From Acidicapsa acidisoli (GTDB lineage Bacteria > Acidobacteriota > Terriglobia > Terriglobales > Acidobacteriaceae): DNA of 64,000 nucleotides. A model generated the notes under the pieces. The model saw only the letters and a list, made by a program, of their open reading frames with translations, had not been told where the DNA came from and did not search any database. This document shows, piece after piece, positions 43,353-51,500 of this stretch; position 1 is the first letter of the stretch, and each line of letters begins with the position of its first letter. The stretch spans positions 95,116 to 159,115 of the forward strand of contig NZ_JAGSYI010000007.1 of NCBI RefSeq assembly GCF_025685625.1. Direction: 5' to 3'. The position numbers and the translations under genes were made by a program.

Positions 43353-43930
43353 TTATTGACAAGTTGCGTCCAAAAGTCGCGACCTGTGGACACAGGTCAG
43401 AGCAGTGTTGCCTGAATTCATCACGGTTACAGTCTTCGGGCTATCGCTGCTAGTAAGACCATAGACCGTGCTTGCAAAGTCGAGGCTTGGCGGATCTGTA
43501 AGGTCCAGCTCCTGAACCGAATCGTAGTATTCTCCTGAGACATACAGATTTCCATTCCCGGCTATGGCGACACCGACGGGGAACCTGAAACTAAGAATGG
43601 ATTGAGAGTATCCGCCTGCTGATGGAGTCTCTTTCAGCACGCGATTATTTGAGGTGTCGGCAATGTAGACATTTTCGTTGTCGTCGACCGCAATTCCCAG
43701 CGGGCCGCTGAGACTGCTTGCAATGATGCTCTGGGAGTAGTGTCGTTCGAAGGAGTCTCCTTTAATGCGCGGGAATTGATGTCATCGGCGATATACACGT
43801 TGCCCGCTGCATCGACGGCTACACCCCAAGGATCGCCGAGGCCGCTCGCGACAGTGCTCTCGATATAACTGCCCTTTGCCTCGGAGCATTTTTCAACACG
43901 TTCCTGAAGAGCCGTCATTGACCACGGCAA
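43353..43930 (-). pseudogene. NHL-repeat protein remnant with frameshift
   Basis: Two adjacent leftward frames together encode parts of an NHL beta-propeller protein. The upstream piece has the repeat GSYIESTVASGLGDPWGVAVDAAGNVYIADDINSRALKETPS, then loses frame near 43740. In the next frame the sequence resumes as SQSIIASSLSGPLGIAVDDNENVYIADTSNNRVLKETPS and continues SQSILSFRFPVGVAIAGNGNLYVSGEY and an Ig-like/ASPM-type start (LDFASTVYGLTSSDSPKTVTVMNSGN), where it stops. At least one frameshift is needed, and both ends are missing: no signal peptide at the front, and the repeat block is cut off. A complete relative would be several times longer. It is a decayed gene between the AraC and GldA-like genes. 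Confidence 0.75.
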
Positions 43931-44029
43931 GCTAATTCCGACTCATACGACCCTGGATATCCGCTGGTTTTGTTTTCGATAGTCGGCGACCGCAAGGCCC
44001 GCGTCCGACCTGTCCCAAACCGGAGGCAA

Positions 44030-45154
44030 TCAGGAGCGATTGCGCCTCGATATGGATTGCCAAAAGGAACTCCCGGCGGAATCGGCGGCTCGCATGGCCT
44101 CCACGACCAGTTCCGCCGTCATAGTGATCGGTTCGTTGTGTATGGTCTCATTCGGAATTGTGGCTCGTCTAGCTATCGTTTCGAGCAATTCCCGGCTGGG
44201 TTCACGAATACCGATATCGGCAAATGTGATGGGAAGACCTACACTGCTGGAGAATGCGAGGACTTCGTCAACAACGGACTGCGGCTGCGACTCGAGCATG
44301 AGCTGAGCGATGAGCCCGAACGCAACTTTTTCGCCATGCATGTAGTCATGTGTGCCAGGCGCGGTGGTAAGGCCATTGTGAATGGCGTGAGCTGCGGCAA
44401 GACCGGAAGATTCAAACCCAAGCCCGGAAAGAAGCGTGTTAGCCTCGACCAATCGTTCAAGAGAGTCGGTGGCTTCCTGTTGATGAAGTGCTTCGACGGC
44501 GGCCACGCCATCCGCAAGGAGCGTCTTGTAGCAAAGCTCCGCTAAAGCGAGAGCACTCCGCGTAGAGGCTCCGCCACGCATGTTCTTCACGCCACCCTCA
44601 ACGCAGACCCTGGCCTCAAACCAGGTCGCGAGAGCATCGCCCATACCTGCCACCAGAGGCCGCACGGGACTCTTGGCAATGATCGATGTGTCCACCAGTA
44701 CAAGATCAGGATTACGGCGGTAAATGCGATACTCCTCCACAGCACCAGCTTCCGTGTAGATAACGGAAAGAGCACTGCATGGAGCATCGCTGGAGGCTAT
44801 GGTCGGACAGTTGATCACAGGAAGCGAGAGATCAGCGGCGATGGCCCGGGCCGTGTCCAGGACTTTTCCGCCTCCCGCCCCAATCACAACCCGCGCATGT
44901 GCAGCTCGCGCCGACTCGGCTCCCCGGCGAATTTCCGCCGCAGTACATTCACCTGCAAATGGGAGAACTTGATGTTTGATCCCGGCTTCCAGGAACGTCC
45001 TCCTCCAGGTCGCGGAGAGGAGCCGGATAGCACTGCTTCCGGCAACAATGATGGCTGGTCCATCGAGCCCAAGGTTGCGGATTTCGGCGCCAAGTTGCTC
45101 TGTGGCCTGGGGGCCTTGCGTGTATCGGGTAGGAGCGCAGAAGACTTTAAGCAT
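44030..45154 (-). CDS. gldA: GldA-type glycerol dehydrogenase (iron/zinc polyol dehydrogenase)
   Basis: A 374-residue cytosolic NAD-dependent dehydrogenase of the GldA/dehydroquinate-synthase-like fold. The N-terminal domain has the NAD motif IGAGGGKVLDTARA (residues 91-104) and PTIASSDAPCSALSVIY (117-133). The metal ligands of B. stearothermophilus GldA (D173, H256, H274) have counterparts at Asp173 (AGMGDALATWFEA), His256 (GLAAAHAIHNGL) and His273 (HDYMHGEKVAFG). It should oxidise glycerol to dihydroxyacetone or reduce a similar 2-hydroxyketone. It has no operon partners; the promoter is in the long gap to its right. The short divergence from 'glycerol' to another polyol cannot be excluded. 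Confidence 0.88.
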   Translation of the reverse strand: MLKVFCAPTRYTQGPQATEQLGAEIRNLGLDGPAIIVAGSSAIRLLSATWRRTFLEAGIKHQVLPFAGECTAAEIRRGAESARAAHARVVIGAGGGKVLDTARAIAADLSLPVINCPTIASSDAPCSALSVIYTEAGAVEEYRIYRRNPDLVLVDTSIIAKSPVRPLVAGMGDALATWFEARVCVEGGVKNMRGGASTRSALALAELCYKTLLADGVAAVEALHQQEATDSLERLVEANTLLSGLGFESSGLAAAHAIHNGLTTAPGTHDYMHGEKVAFGLIAQLMLESQPQSVVDEVLAFSSSVGLPITFADIGIREPSRELLETIARRATIPNETIHNEPITMTAELVVEAMRAADSAGSSFWQSISRRNRS

Positions 45155-45688
45155 GTGTCTGTGACCTGATGCGAAGATCTGGACAACGCATCTGCGATTC
45201 TACTCCGGAACAGACGCTACGACCCGAGCAGCGTGGTTAGGCAAATGTGGACTATAAACCGGAGGCCACGATGCTCCCGGACGCTAACGCGTTTTCGGGG
45301 GCTAATCCTGCCGTCCGATTGGAAAGGGCCGAATTTGGCGTTCTGGTCGACAGAGATCCCAACCGACGCTGATCAGTCAGTTGCATGGTTGATGGCAGGC
45401 TGTTGGCTAAGGAGGACTGACGGATTGGCGACGATACAGCCCGAACTCATGGATGCTTCCTTATACTGGATCGCATGCATCTCCATCGACGCCTCTTGGC
45501 TGCTCTCGTGATTCCATTGGGCGGCATGTACGAGTTCTGGCGGACTGGCCGCGTGACGGATTTAGAGCTCCTCTTGGGACCGGATTCGGGAGGTACCCAA
45601 TTGAACGGAAGATATCGGTGCGCACCGCGCAAGTCGTGCACACGATAACTCGTGCGATCGGCTATTGATGAGAACGGAGACCTCGAAC
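45155..45688. other. Gap between divergent gldA and methyltransferase genes (534 bp)
   Basis: No supported gene. A rightward 92-codon open frame (45233-45511) and leftward ones overlap here without domain resemblance. AAGGAGG occurs at 45408-45414 but is not followed by a plausible start. Perhaps old coding DNA; otherwise nothing seen. Confidence 0.45.
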
Positions 45689-46528
45689 ATGAAGCCTGAT
45701 GAATTCAGCCGCACAGCCCTGATAGTCGCCCGACAACGAGCCGCTCATCAGGTGCTCGATCATGGCTCAATCCTCTATGACCCATTTGCCATGAAGATTC
45801 TATGTGAAGACGAAAAGGACGTGCTTCAATTTGCGAACCAACACCCCTTGGCCAGCATCGGACGTCTGTTCACCACCGCGCGAAGCCGGATTGCGGAAGA
45901 TGCTTTGTCAAGAGCTGTCAAAAGAGGGATTCGGCAGATCGTCATCCTTGGAGCCGGACTCGACACGTTCGCTCTCCGGAATCCCCATGGCGCACTTGAG
46001 ATCCGTATCTATGAGATCGACCACCCCGCGACGCAGGCATCGAAATGCGAGCGCTTGGCTAAAGTTCAAATCGCACTTCCGCCATCGCTAATACTCGTGC
46101 CAGTCGATTTCGAGCGGGAAGGTATGGGAGAGAAGCTCCTCGCCGCAGGCTTTCAGCAGAACTCGCCCGCGTTTTTCACTTGGCTCGGGGTTGTGCCATA
46201 TCTGACACTGGACGCCATCGGCCGCACTCTGGACTACATGTCGTCAATCCAGAACTCGGAGGTGGTGTTCGACTACATGGAGACTCCCGAGACATTCTCA
46301 GAAGAGCTAAGGCAATTGGAAAAGGAGCGGACCGAACAGCTTAAGAAAATTGATGAACGTTCGGTCAGCCACTTCGAGTCGGCTGGTATTGCAACGATTC
46401 TTCGCTCGCACGGATTTTGTACCATCGAAGACATCAATTTCCAGGAGATCGCGTCCAGGTTCGGTCCCGCCGTTCAAGGACTCGCGCCCGGACACGCTGG
46501 CGTTCATGTTGTGCACGCTAAGCACTAA
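45689..46528 (+). CDS. SAM-dependent methyltransferase, LCMT/TIGR00027-like
   Basis: A 279-residue enzyme of the leucine-carboxyl-methyltransferase/PpmA-like group that is common in actinobacteria and acidobacteria. I use ATG 45689 (MKPDEFSRTA), preceded by GGAGA; ATG 45668 is the alternative. Family motifs are SRTALIVARQRAAHQVLDHG at the N terminus, the SAM loop QIVILGAGLDTFALRNP, acidic loop IYEIDHPATQASK and LVPVDFERE, plus FFTWLGVVPYLTLDAIGRTL, which is the family's signature. The acceptor is unknown; some relatives make polyketide-type O-methylations. It converges with the histidine kinase gene across a 50-base gap. Confidence 0.86.
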   Translation: MKPDEFSRTALIVARQRAAHQVLDHGSILYDPFAMKILCEDEKDVLQFANQHPLASIGRLFTTARSRIAEDALSRAVKRGIRQIVILGAGLDTFALRNPHGALEIRIYEIDHPATQASKCERLAKVQIALPPSLILVPVDFEREGMGEKLLAAGFQQNSPAFFTWLGVVPYLTLDAIGRTLDYMSSIQNSEVVFDYMETPETFSEELRQLEKERTEQLKKIDERSVSHFESAGIATILRSHGFCTIEDINFQEIASRFGPAVQGLAPGHAGVHVVHAKH

Positions 46529-46579
46529 TTGAACGCCGTCATCTATTGCTATGCAAATACAGAGTCCGCATGCATCGAC

Positions 46580-48127
46580 TCAGACGACCGGCTTGTTGGC
46601 GTGGAGGCTCTCAGCGGACCCCGTTCGATCCGCCAACACAGCTGAATCGCGTTTCTCACCATTCGAGGGTAATGTGAAAGAAAATCTTGCGCCGCGCGGA
46701 TGGTTGTTGTCGGCCCACAGGCGGCCCTCGTGCGATTCAATAATGGAGCGGCTGATCCGCAATCCCATGCCCGTGCCGTGAGTCTTGGTGGTAAAAAACG
46801 CATTGAAGATCTTGTCCACCTGCTTCTGTGGAAGGCCGACGCCCGTATCGCTGACCGAGATCAGTACCTGACCATCCTCATCGCGCTGCGACTGGATGAT
46901 GAGCTTGCGCGTCCCATTCACGTCCCTCATCGCATCGAAGCTGTTCATCATGAGGTTCATCAGGACCTGTTGCAGTTGCACGCGATCTCCCATGACCGGA
47001 GGTAGGTCTGCAGCGAGTTCCGTCCGGATTAATATGTCGTATTGAATTGCCTCGCTGTGCAGGAGAAGCACCATCTCTCGAATAATTTCATTTAGATCAA
47101 CCGACTCTCGTTGCAGAGTATCCTTCGTGAAGAGCAGACGCACTCTGTTGACGATTTCACCCGCACGTCTTCCGCTTTGTACGATTCTCGATGCAGCCGC
47201 GCGCGCCTCCTCCAAACTAGGCTGATCGCGGGATAACCAAAGCAGGCAGGCGTTGGCGTCCATAACGGCTGCCGCAATCGGTTGATTCACTTCGTGCGCT
47301 AGCGAGGCCGTCAGCTCTCCCATGCTGCTTACCCGGTTTGCGCGTGCGAGATCCGACTGCGCCTGCCGCAGCGCCTCCTCCGCGTGTTTTCGCTCCTCGC
47401 TCGCTTCCATTCGAATTTCAATGATCCGTAGCGCTGTTGCCCAGCCGAAGAAGCCGGCGGTCAACAGAGTCACGAATCCTGTGACGAATGCGGTGAAAAC
47501 GATCCTACGTTCGACGAGCGCAATTTTGAATGCAGCCTGGGTGCGCTGTTCATCGACGTCGCGGGCTACGTCTTTGACTAACTGAGAACTGAGGAATTCA
47601 AGCCGCTGGATTTGTTTGTCGGTTCGACCCCGTACAGCCGCCCACTCTCCCGAATCTGCTAATGCTCGGATGGCGTCCAAATGAGACAGTAGGGTGTTCT
47701 GGATTGTTTCGATCGTTGGAAACACTGCTTCATCTACCTTGACCTCGGAAGGCAAATGACTGAACGCGGCCTCAGTGCGTCGAGTCTCGTCCTGTACGCC
47801 GCTCCTGAGTGCTTCCGATCCAGTGATGAACTGATTCTTGTCCTCGGAGCGCGCCGCGACGCCCAGCCCTTCGTAAAACGAGAAAAGCTCACCATGGACG
47901 CGCAAGACCTCGATCAGTTCTTCGTCGACACCCTTCAGGAGTTCAACCTGAGAACGCACCTCGCGTAACTGCCAAAGCAGAACACCATCGCAAAGGACCA
48001 TCATCAGAATAAGGAAGGCAAAGCAGAGTGCCCGGTGACGGCCAATCCTCAGTCGATGAAGAACGGGGCTGGCGGTCGCCTGCCTGAGCCAGCTAGCCAA
48101 TCCTGTAGTGTTTAAGAAACGGGTCAT
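46580..48127 (-). CDS. Sensor histidine kinase with a periplasmic helical sensor
   Basis: A 515-residue membrane kinase. TM1 (about 34-52) and TM2 (208-230) enclose a helical periplasmic sensor domain of about 155 residues (CHASE3-like, with ETRRTEAAFSHL and HLDAIRALAD), followed by a coiled linker, the HisKA box SSMGELTASLAHEVNQPIAA with His278, and HATPase_c: N box QVLMNLMMNSFDAM, G1 SVSDTGVGLP, F box FNAFFTTKTHGTGMGLRISRSIIESHEG. The HEVNQP form of the H-box is typical of NtrB/FixL-like kinases. It starts seven bases after the stop of the solute-binding protein gene, so the two are very probably one transcript. No response regulator gene lies within the window. Confidence 0.91.
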   Translation of the reverse strand: MTRFLNTTGLASWLRQATASPVLHRLRIGRHRALCFAFLILMMVLCDGVLLWQLREVRSQVELLKGVDEELIEVLRVHGELFSFYEGLGVAARSEDKNQFITGSEALRSGVQDETRRTEAAFSHLPSEVKVDEAVFPTIETIQNTLLSHLDAIRALADSGEWAAVRGRTDKQIQRLEFLSSQLVKDVARDVDEQRTQAAFKIALVERRIVFTAFVTGFVTLLTAGFFGWATALRIIEIRMEASEERKHAEEALRQAQSDLARANRVSSMGELTASLAHEVNQPIAAAVMDANACLLWLSRDQPSLEEARAAASRIVQSGRRAGEIVNRVRLLFTKDTLQRESVDLNEIIREMVLLLHSEAIQYDILIRTELAADLPPVMGDRVQLQQVLMNLMMNSFDAMRDVNGTRKLIIQSQRDEDGQVLISVSDTGVGLPQKQVDKIFNAFFTTKTHGTGMGLRISRSIIESHEGRLWADNNHPRGARFSFTLPSNGEKRDSAVLADRTGSAESLHANKPVV

Positions 48128-48134
48128 ACATTAT

Positions 48135-49577
48135 CTAATCCAGGTATTGGTGCGGTGAGGCACCAGTCGAACCACCAGCTGGCCGCGACCCGGAAACCTT
48201 TCCTGGACTCTTATCCTTTGGAATGCGATTTCGGCTCGGCGGTCCCGGCTTGAGGTCGGTGATCTGCACCAATTGTTGTTCCAACGATGCCGCAGCCTCT
48301 GGCGCCTTGCTCTGTCCCAGCAAAACGGAGCGCACTGCCTGAATATAAGCTCGCGAAACCTCTTCGTATTTCTCTCCTGCAACTGTGGAAGGTCGAGCGA
48401 CTACGCCGCTCACCTGGTGTTTCCCAGTGTCTACGGAACCTGGTCTTGCTCGCAGGATTGCGGTCGGATCATACAACTCCGGCCAGTTCCGTGACTCGTA
48501 GTCGGCGCGTGCTTCTTCGATTTCGATCTCCCGATGGATCAAAAATCGGATCAGCTGCAGTGCCTCGGCACTGTGCCTTGATGATCGCGAAATTCCCAGC
48601 CCAAAACCGCCCAAAGTCGCCGCTTGCGCGTTCTTTCCCGCAGGAATGCTCGTAATTCCGATCTTGTCTCGAATCGACGGAATATCTCGGACACTGAGCA
48701 GATAAGTCCGCGCCCACCCACGAAAAAAAGCTGCTGTGTCTCGATGGTAAAAGTCTTCGATGGCATCCCATTCCTGAAGAGAAGTCACGCTGGGCGGCGA
48801 GATCCAGCCTATCCAATGCGCTGCGCGTTGCCAGCTGCGGATAGCATCCGGATTATTTACGCTGATTCTGCCGTCGGTTTCGATGACGCGTCCCCCGCCT
48901 TCAGAGATCTGCCATTCCAGGGCGTTACAGGTCAAGCCTTCACCTGCCGCTCCCGGCCATATAAATCCCCAGAAGTTTTTTTGGCCTCTGGCGCGCTCGC
49001 CGTTCTGGATCTTTACGGCCATTTGCTCGAGTTCGTCCCACGTACGGGGCGGCGCGGAGTACCCATACCTTCGAAGCAAATCCCTTCGGTAAAACAGCAC
49101 TCCGATATCGGAATGATAAGGCACCGCGACAAGCTTCCCTTTGACCGTGTAACTGGCGGCGACATCGGCGTTGATCGAAGAGAGTTCTGTCGCCAGATAC
49201 GGCTTCAGGTCCATCAGTTCATCGCTCAAAACTCCGGGCCAGATCACATCGACACCAGACACGTCCGGGGTAGAACTCCCCTGACTAAGTAGCTTCCTGA
49301 CCAGGTCTAACTGGTCCAGCGTGGTCTCTGGGGTCGGCAGATGCTTGACGCTAATTCCTGTCTCCTGCGTGAAATCCTTCAACCTGTCGTCTGCAACCAC
49401 AGTATGATCGGTTAGGTCGTGCGACCACTCTGGATCTACGAACGTGACCGCCGCAGGCTCCTTGGAAACTGGACGCTGTCCAAAAAGAATCAGGGAAAAA
49501 AGGAAAGTACATACGGCCCCGGCGGCCTTCGTCGAACGCGGCCCTGAAGCTTTCCACATATCGATCGTAAGACCCAT
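48135..49577 (-). CDS. Extracellular sugar-type solute-binding protein coupled to a kinase
   Basis: About 480 residues with an N-terminal signal sequence (STKAAGAVCTFLFSLILFGQ) of family 1 solute-binding proteins. I choose ATG 49577, although ribosome-binding sites are weak (ATG 49559 and TTG 49649 are alternatives). The mature part shows the MalE/UgpB-type core: VTFVDPEWSHD, TPDVSGVDVIWPGVLSDELMDLKPYL, AVPYHSDIGVLFYRRDLLRRYG (hinge region), TWDELEQMAVKI, and GGFGLGISRSSRHSAEALQLIRFL. A Lys/Ser/Pro/Gly-rich tail of about 35 residues ends the protein. It directly precedes the histidine kinase gene and has no ABC permease or ATPase next to it, so a role as the ligand-sensing part of the kinase system seems more likely than transport. 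Confidence 0.86.
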   Translation of the reverse strand: MGLTIDMWKASGPRSTKAAGAVCTFLFSLILFGQRPVSKEPAAVTFVDPEWSHDLTDHTVVADDRLKDFTQETGISVKHLPTPETTLDQLDLVRKLLSQGSSTPDVSGVDVIWPGVLSDELMDLKPYLATELSSINADVAASYTVKGKLVAVPYHSDIGVLFYRRDLLRRYGYSAPPRTWDELEQMAVKIQNGERARGQKNFWGFIWPGAAGEGLTCNALEWQISEGGGRVIETDGRISVNNPDAIRSWQRAAHWIGWISPPSVTSLQEWDAIEDFYHRDTAAFFRGWARTYLLSVRDIPSIRDKIGITSIPAGKNAQAATLGGFGLGISRSSRHSAEALQLIRFLIHREIEIEEARADYESRNWPELYDPTAILRARPGSVDTGKHQVSGVVARPSTVAGEKYEEVSRAYIQAVRSVLLGQSKAPEAAASLEQQLVQITDLKPGPPSRNRIPKDKSPGKVSGSRPAGGSTGASPHQYLD

Positions 49578-50128
49578 TGAACAACCTACGAGGTTTTTGA
49601 TCTCTACTACAGGCACCTCCACGATGTACCTGTGTTCCCAGATTGTCAAACAGTTTGTTAGCGCAAATTGGTCGCGATCACTCTATCAAACGTGTTCGCG
49701 TCCTCCGTGGATAAAATGGTGAGGGCGTCCGAGCCAGATCTTGGTACACGGCGGGCGCAAAGATGCTTGAAAATGATATCTATTGGCGCAAATGACAATA
49801 TCACTGGAGCATCGCACTGGAACAGTCTCTCAGCAGCGCCAAAATCTCTCGATAGCATGCATCGGTGCGGTTGGGCGCAACATACTTCGCGAGACGATTT
49901 GATATCACGCAAATCCAGAGTTCCACGCCGTCAACGTAAGCTGCAACTCTGCTCCGTCGGATCGTCAGGCTCTTCGGGTCAAGTTCCAGTCGCGTTTATC
50001 ACAAAGCTTACAGGCATTGGCCTCATGTACTTCTCCCGCTAGGATTGATATTGCCTCCTGCGGTGTTTTTCGTTACCTACTGACTCGTTCCTGCGGCTCG
50101 GGTCAGAGCAACAGAAACGGGCACTGTC
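49578..50128. other. Gap between solute-binding protein and MDR enzyme genes (about 550 bp)
   Basis: No supported gene. A rightward 124-codon open frame (49668-50042) has no ribosome-binding site or domain. This stretch should contain the promoter of the leftward solute-binding/kinase operon and the 3' end of the MDR gene. Confidence 0.45.
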
Positions 50129-51106
50129 TTAGAGCTCAATGACCACCTTGCCCAAGGAGCCCGAGGCAACGAGTGCATGCGCCTGGCCAATCATTGAAGC
50201 GTTGAAGCGCTCGGCCGCAAGAAGGGGTTTGAGCTTTCCCTCATCGGCCATCTTTGCGGCTGCAGCCAAAATCTCCCCGTGATGCTGGCGGCCTTCACCT
50301 GTGATGAGCGGCAACAGCGTGAACACGCCGGAATACGTTGCTCCTCGGAAGGACAGCGGAGCGAGAGCGTGCGTACCCCAGCCGAGGCAGCTCAGCACGT
50401 GACCGGTGTAACGGCGAACGGCAGCGAAAGAATCGTCCAGCGTCTTGCCGCCGACCGTGTCGTAGACAACGTCGAAGCCCGCACCGTCGGTATATTTTGC
50501 AAGGTACTCCGCCAGTGAAAGAGCTTTATAGTCGATAGGAGTTGCGCCAAACCCCGTCGCGATCTCGGTCTTATCCGCGGACACAGTAGCGAAGACCTCC
50601 GCTCCACGGGCTTTCGCAATTTGTACTGCGATATGCCCTACACCGCCTGCACCAGCGTGAATCAAAACCTTTTGCCCCGCATGGACTCCGGCGCGATCAA
50701 CCAGGCCTTCCCAGGCCGTGATCGTACTGAGCGGAAGAGCCGCGGCCTCCCGCATCGAGAGTTTCGACGGTTTATGCGCGAGTAACCTGGCGTCGGCGGC
50801 AACAAGCTCAGCGAGAGAACCCTGTAGGCCTCCCACTCCGCCCGTCATGCCAAAGACTTCATGGTCACGCTTGAATTCGGTTACTCCTTCTCCGACTTCT
50901 TCCACTACACCAGCCATATCGAGACCGAGCACGGCGGGTAGTGGCTGCCTGGCATGAGCAGCTTGGCCAGCCCGTATTTTGATGTCCAGAGGGTTAACGC
51001 CGCTTGCATGAATTCGAACGAGAACCTCGCCAGCCTTCGCAATCGGGTCCGGCGCTACCGCTTCGAGAAAGTCTCCATCAGGCTGTTCCACCTTATAGAT
51101 TTTCAT
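50129..51106 (-). CDS. NADP-dependent quinone-oxidoreductase-like MDR enzyme
   Basis: A 325-residue zinc-free medium-chain dehydrogenase/reductase. Starts at ATG 51106 with GAAGGAG upstream. The GroES-like N-terminal part reads VRIHASGVNPLDIKIRAGQAA and VLGLDMAGVVEEVGEGV; the Rossmann motif is VLIHAGAGGVGHIAVQIAKARGAEVFATVS, and AVVYDTVGGKTLDDSF follows. No zinc-binding Cys is present in the catalytic or structural positions, which places it with the quinone oxidoreductases (QOR), enzymes that reduce quinones or enones with NADPH. A perfect 6-bp inverted repeat with a 5-base spacer lies about 33-49 bases upstream, suggesting repression by a small MarR/HxlR-type regulator encoded elsewhere. 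Confidence 0.9.
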   Translation of the reverse strand: MKIYKVEQPDGDFLEAVAPDPIAKAGEVLVRIHASGVNPLDIKIRAGQAAHARQPLPAVLGLDMAGVVEEVGEGVTEFKRDHEVFGMTGGVGGLQGSLAELVAADARLLAHKPSKLSMREAAALPLSTITAWEGLVDRAGVHAGQKVLIHAGAGGVGHIAVQIAKARGAEVFATVSADKTEIATGFGATPIDYKALSLAEYLAKYTDGAGFDVVYDTVGGKTLDDSFAAVRRYTGHVLSCLGWGTHALAPLSFRGATYSGVFTLLPLITGEGRQHHGEILAAAAKMADEGKLKPLLAAERFNASMIGQAHALVASGSLGKVVIEL

Positions 51107-51500
51107 TGTCGCGCTCCTTCTTTGAACATGAGGAGGTTACAGGTTTAGCACCTGTGTATCTTTATTGAACTGCGGAGAACGCGCTTGAGACGTTCCAAGA
51201 CTCGGTGCCGAGACCTCGAAATGCCACCGCCACGATACCCGACTGCCCGCTGGGACTCAGTGGGCATGACCGACAATTGGCAAGAAAATCATAGACCTGT
51301 CGATCAGGTCGAGTATCGTGTCCATATCGATGGCCCTACCCATCTGTTTACGCGCAACCCGTCGCAAGTGGGTGTCAGCAGGCCGGATCAAGTTGGCATT
51401 AGATTTCCCAGTGAAGGTGGACATGGCACCACCTCTGCATCTCCCGCAAGTCTGTTCCGTGCCCTCCTCTCGGCTTCGGCCATTCGTCTGCGCACAAAAG
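51107..51500. other. Gap upstream of the MDR gene (about 394 bp)
   Basis: Contains the MDR promoter and the inverted repeat at 51139-51155. A rightward 111-codon frame (51185-51520) has no ribosome-binding site and no domain I can name. Nothing else seen. Confidence 0.45.
51139..51155. promoter_or_regulatory. Inverted repeat ACAGGT-N5-ACCTGT, candidate repressor site
   Basis: ACAGGT (51139-51144), TTAGC, ACCTGT (51150-51155) is a perfect dyad ending about 33 bases from the MDR start codon, just upstream of the ribosome-binding site. The placement fits an operator over the promoter or leader of a QOR-type gene, which HxlR/MarR-type regulators often control. Which protein binds is unknown. Confidence 0.45.

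Noticed and set aside
45233..45511. A 92-codon rightward frame before the methyltransferase gene
   Set aside because: No ribosome-binding site at its start and no resemblance to a family; it may be old coding DNA but cannot be supported.
49668..50042. A 124-codon rightward frame between the solute-binding and MDR genes
   Set aside because: No ribosome-binding site, no domain, and composition unlike the neighbouring genes.
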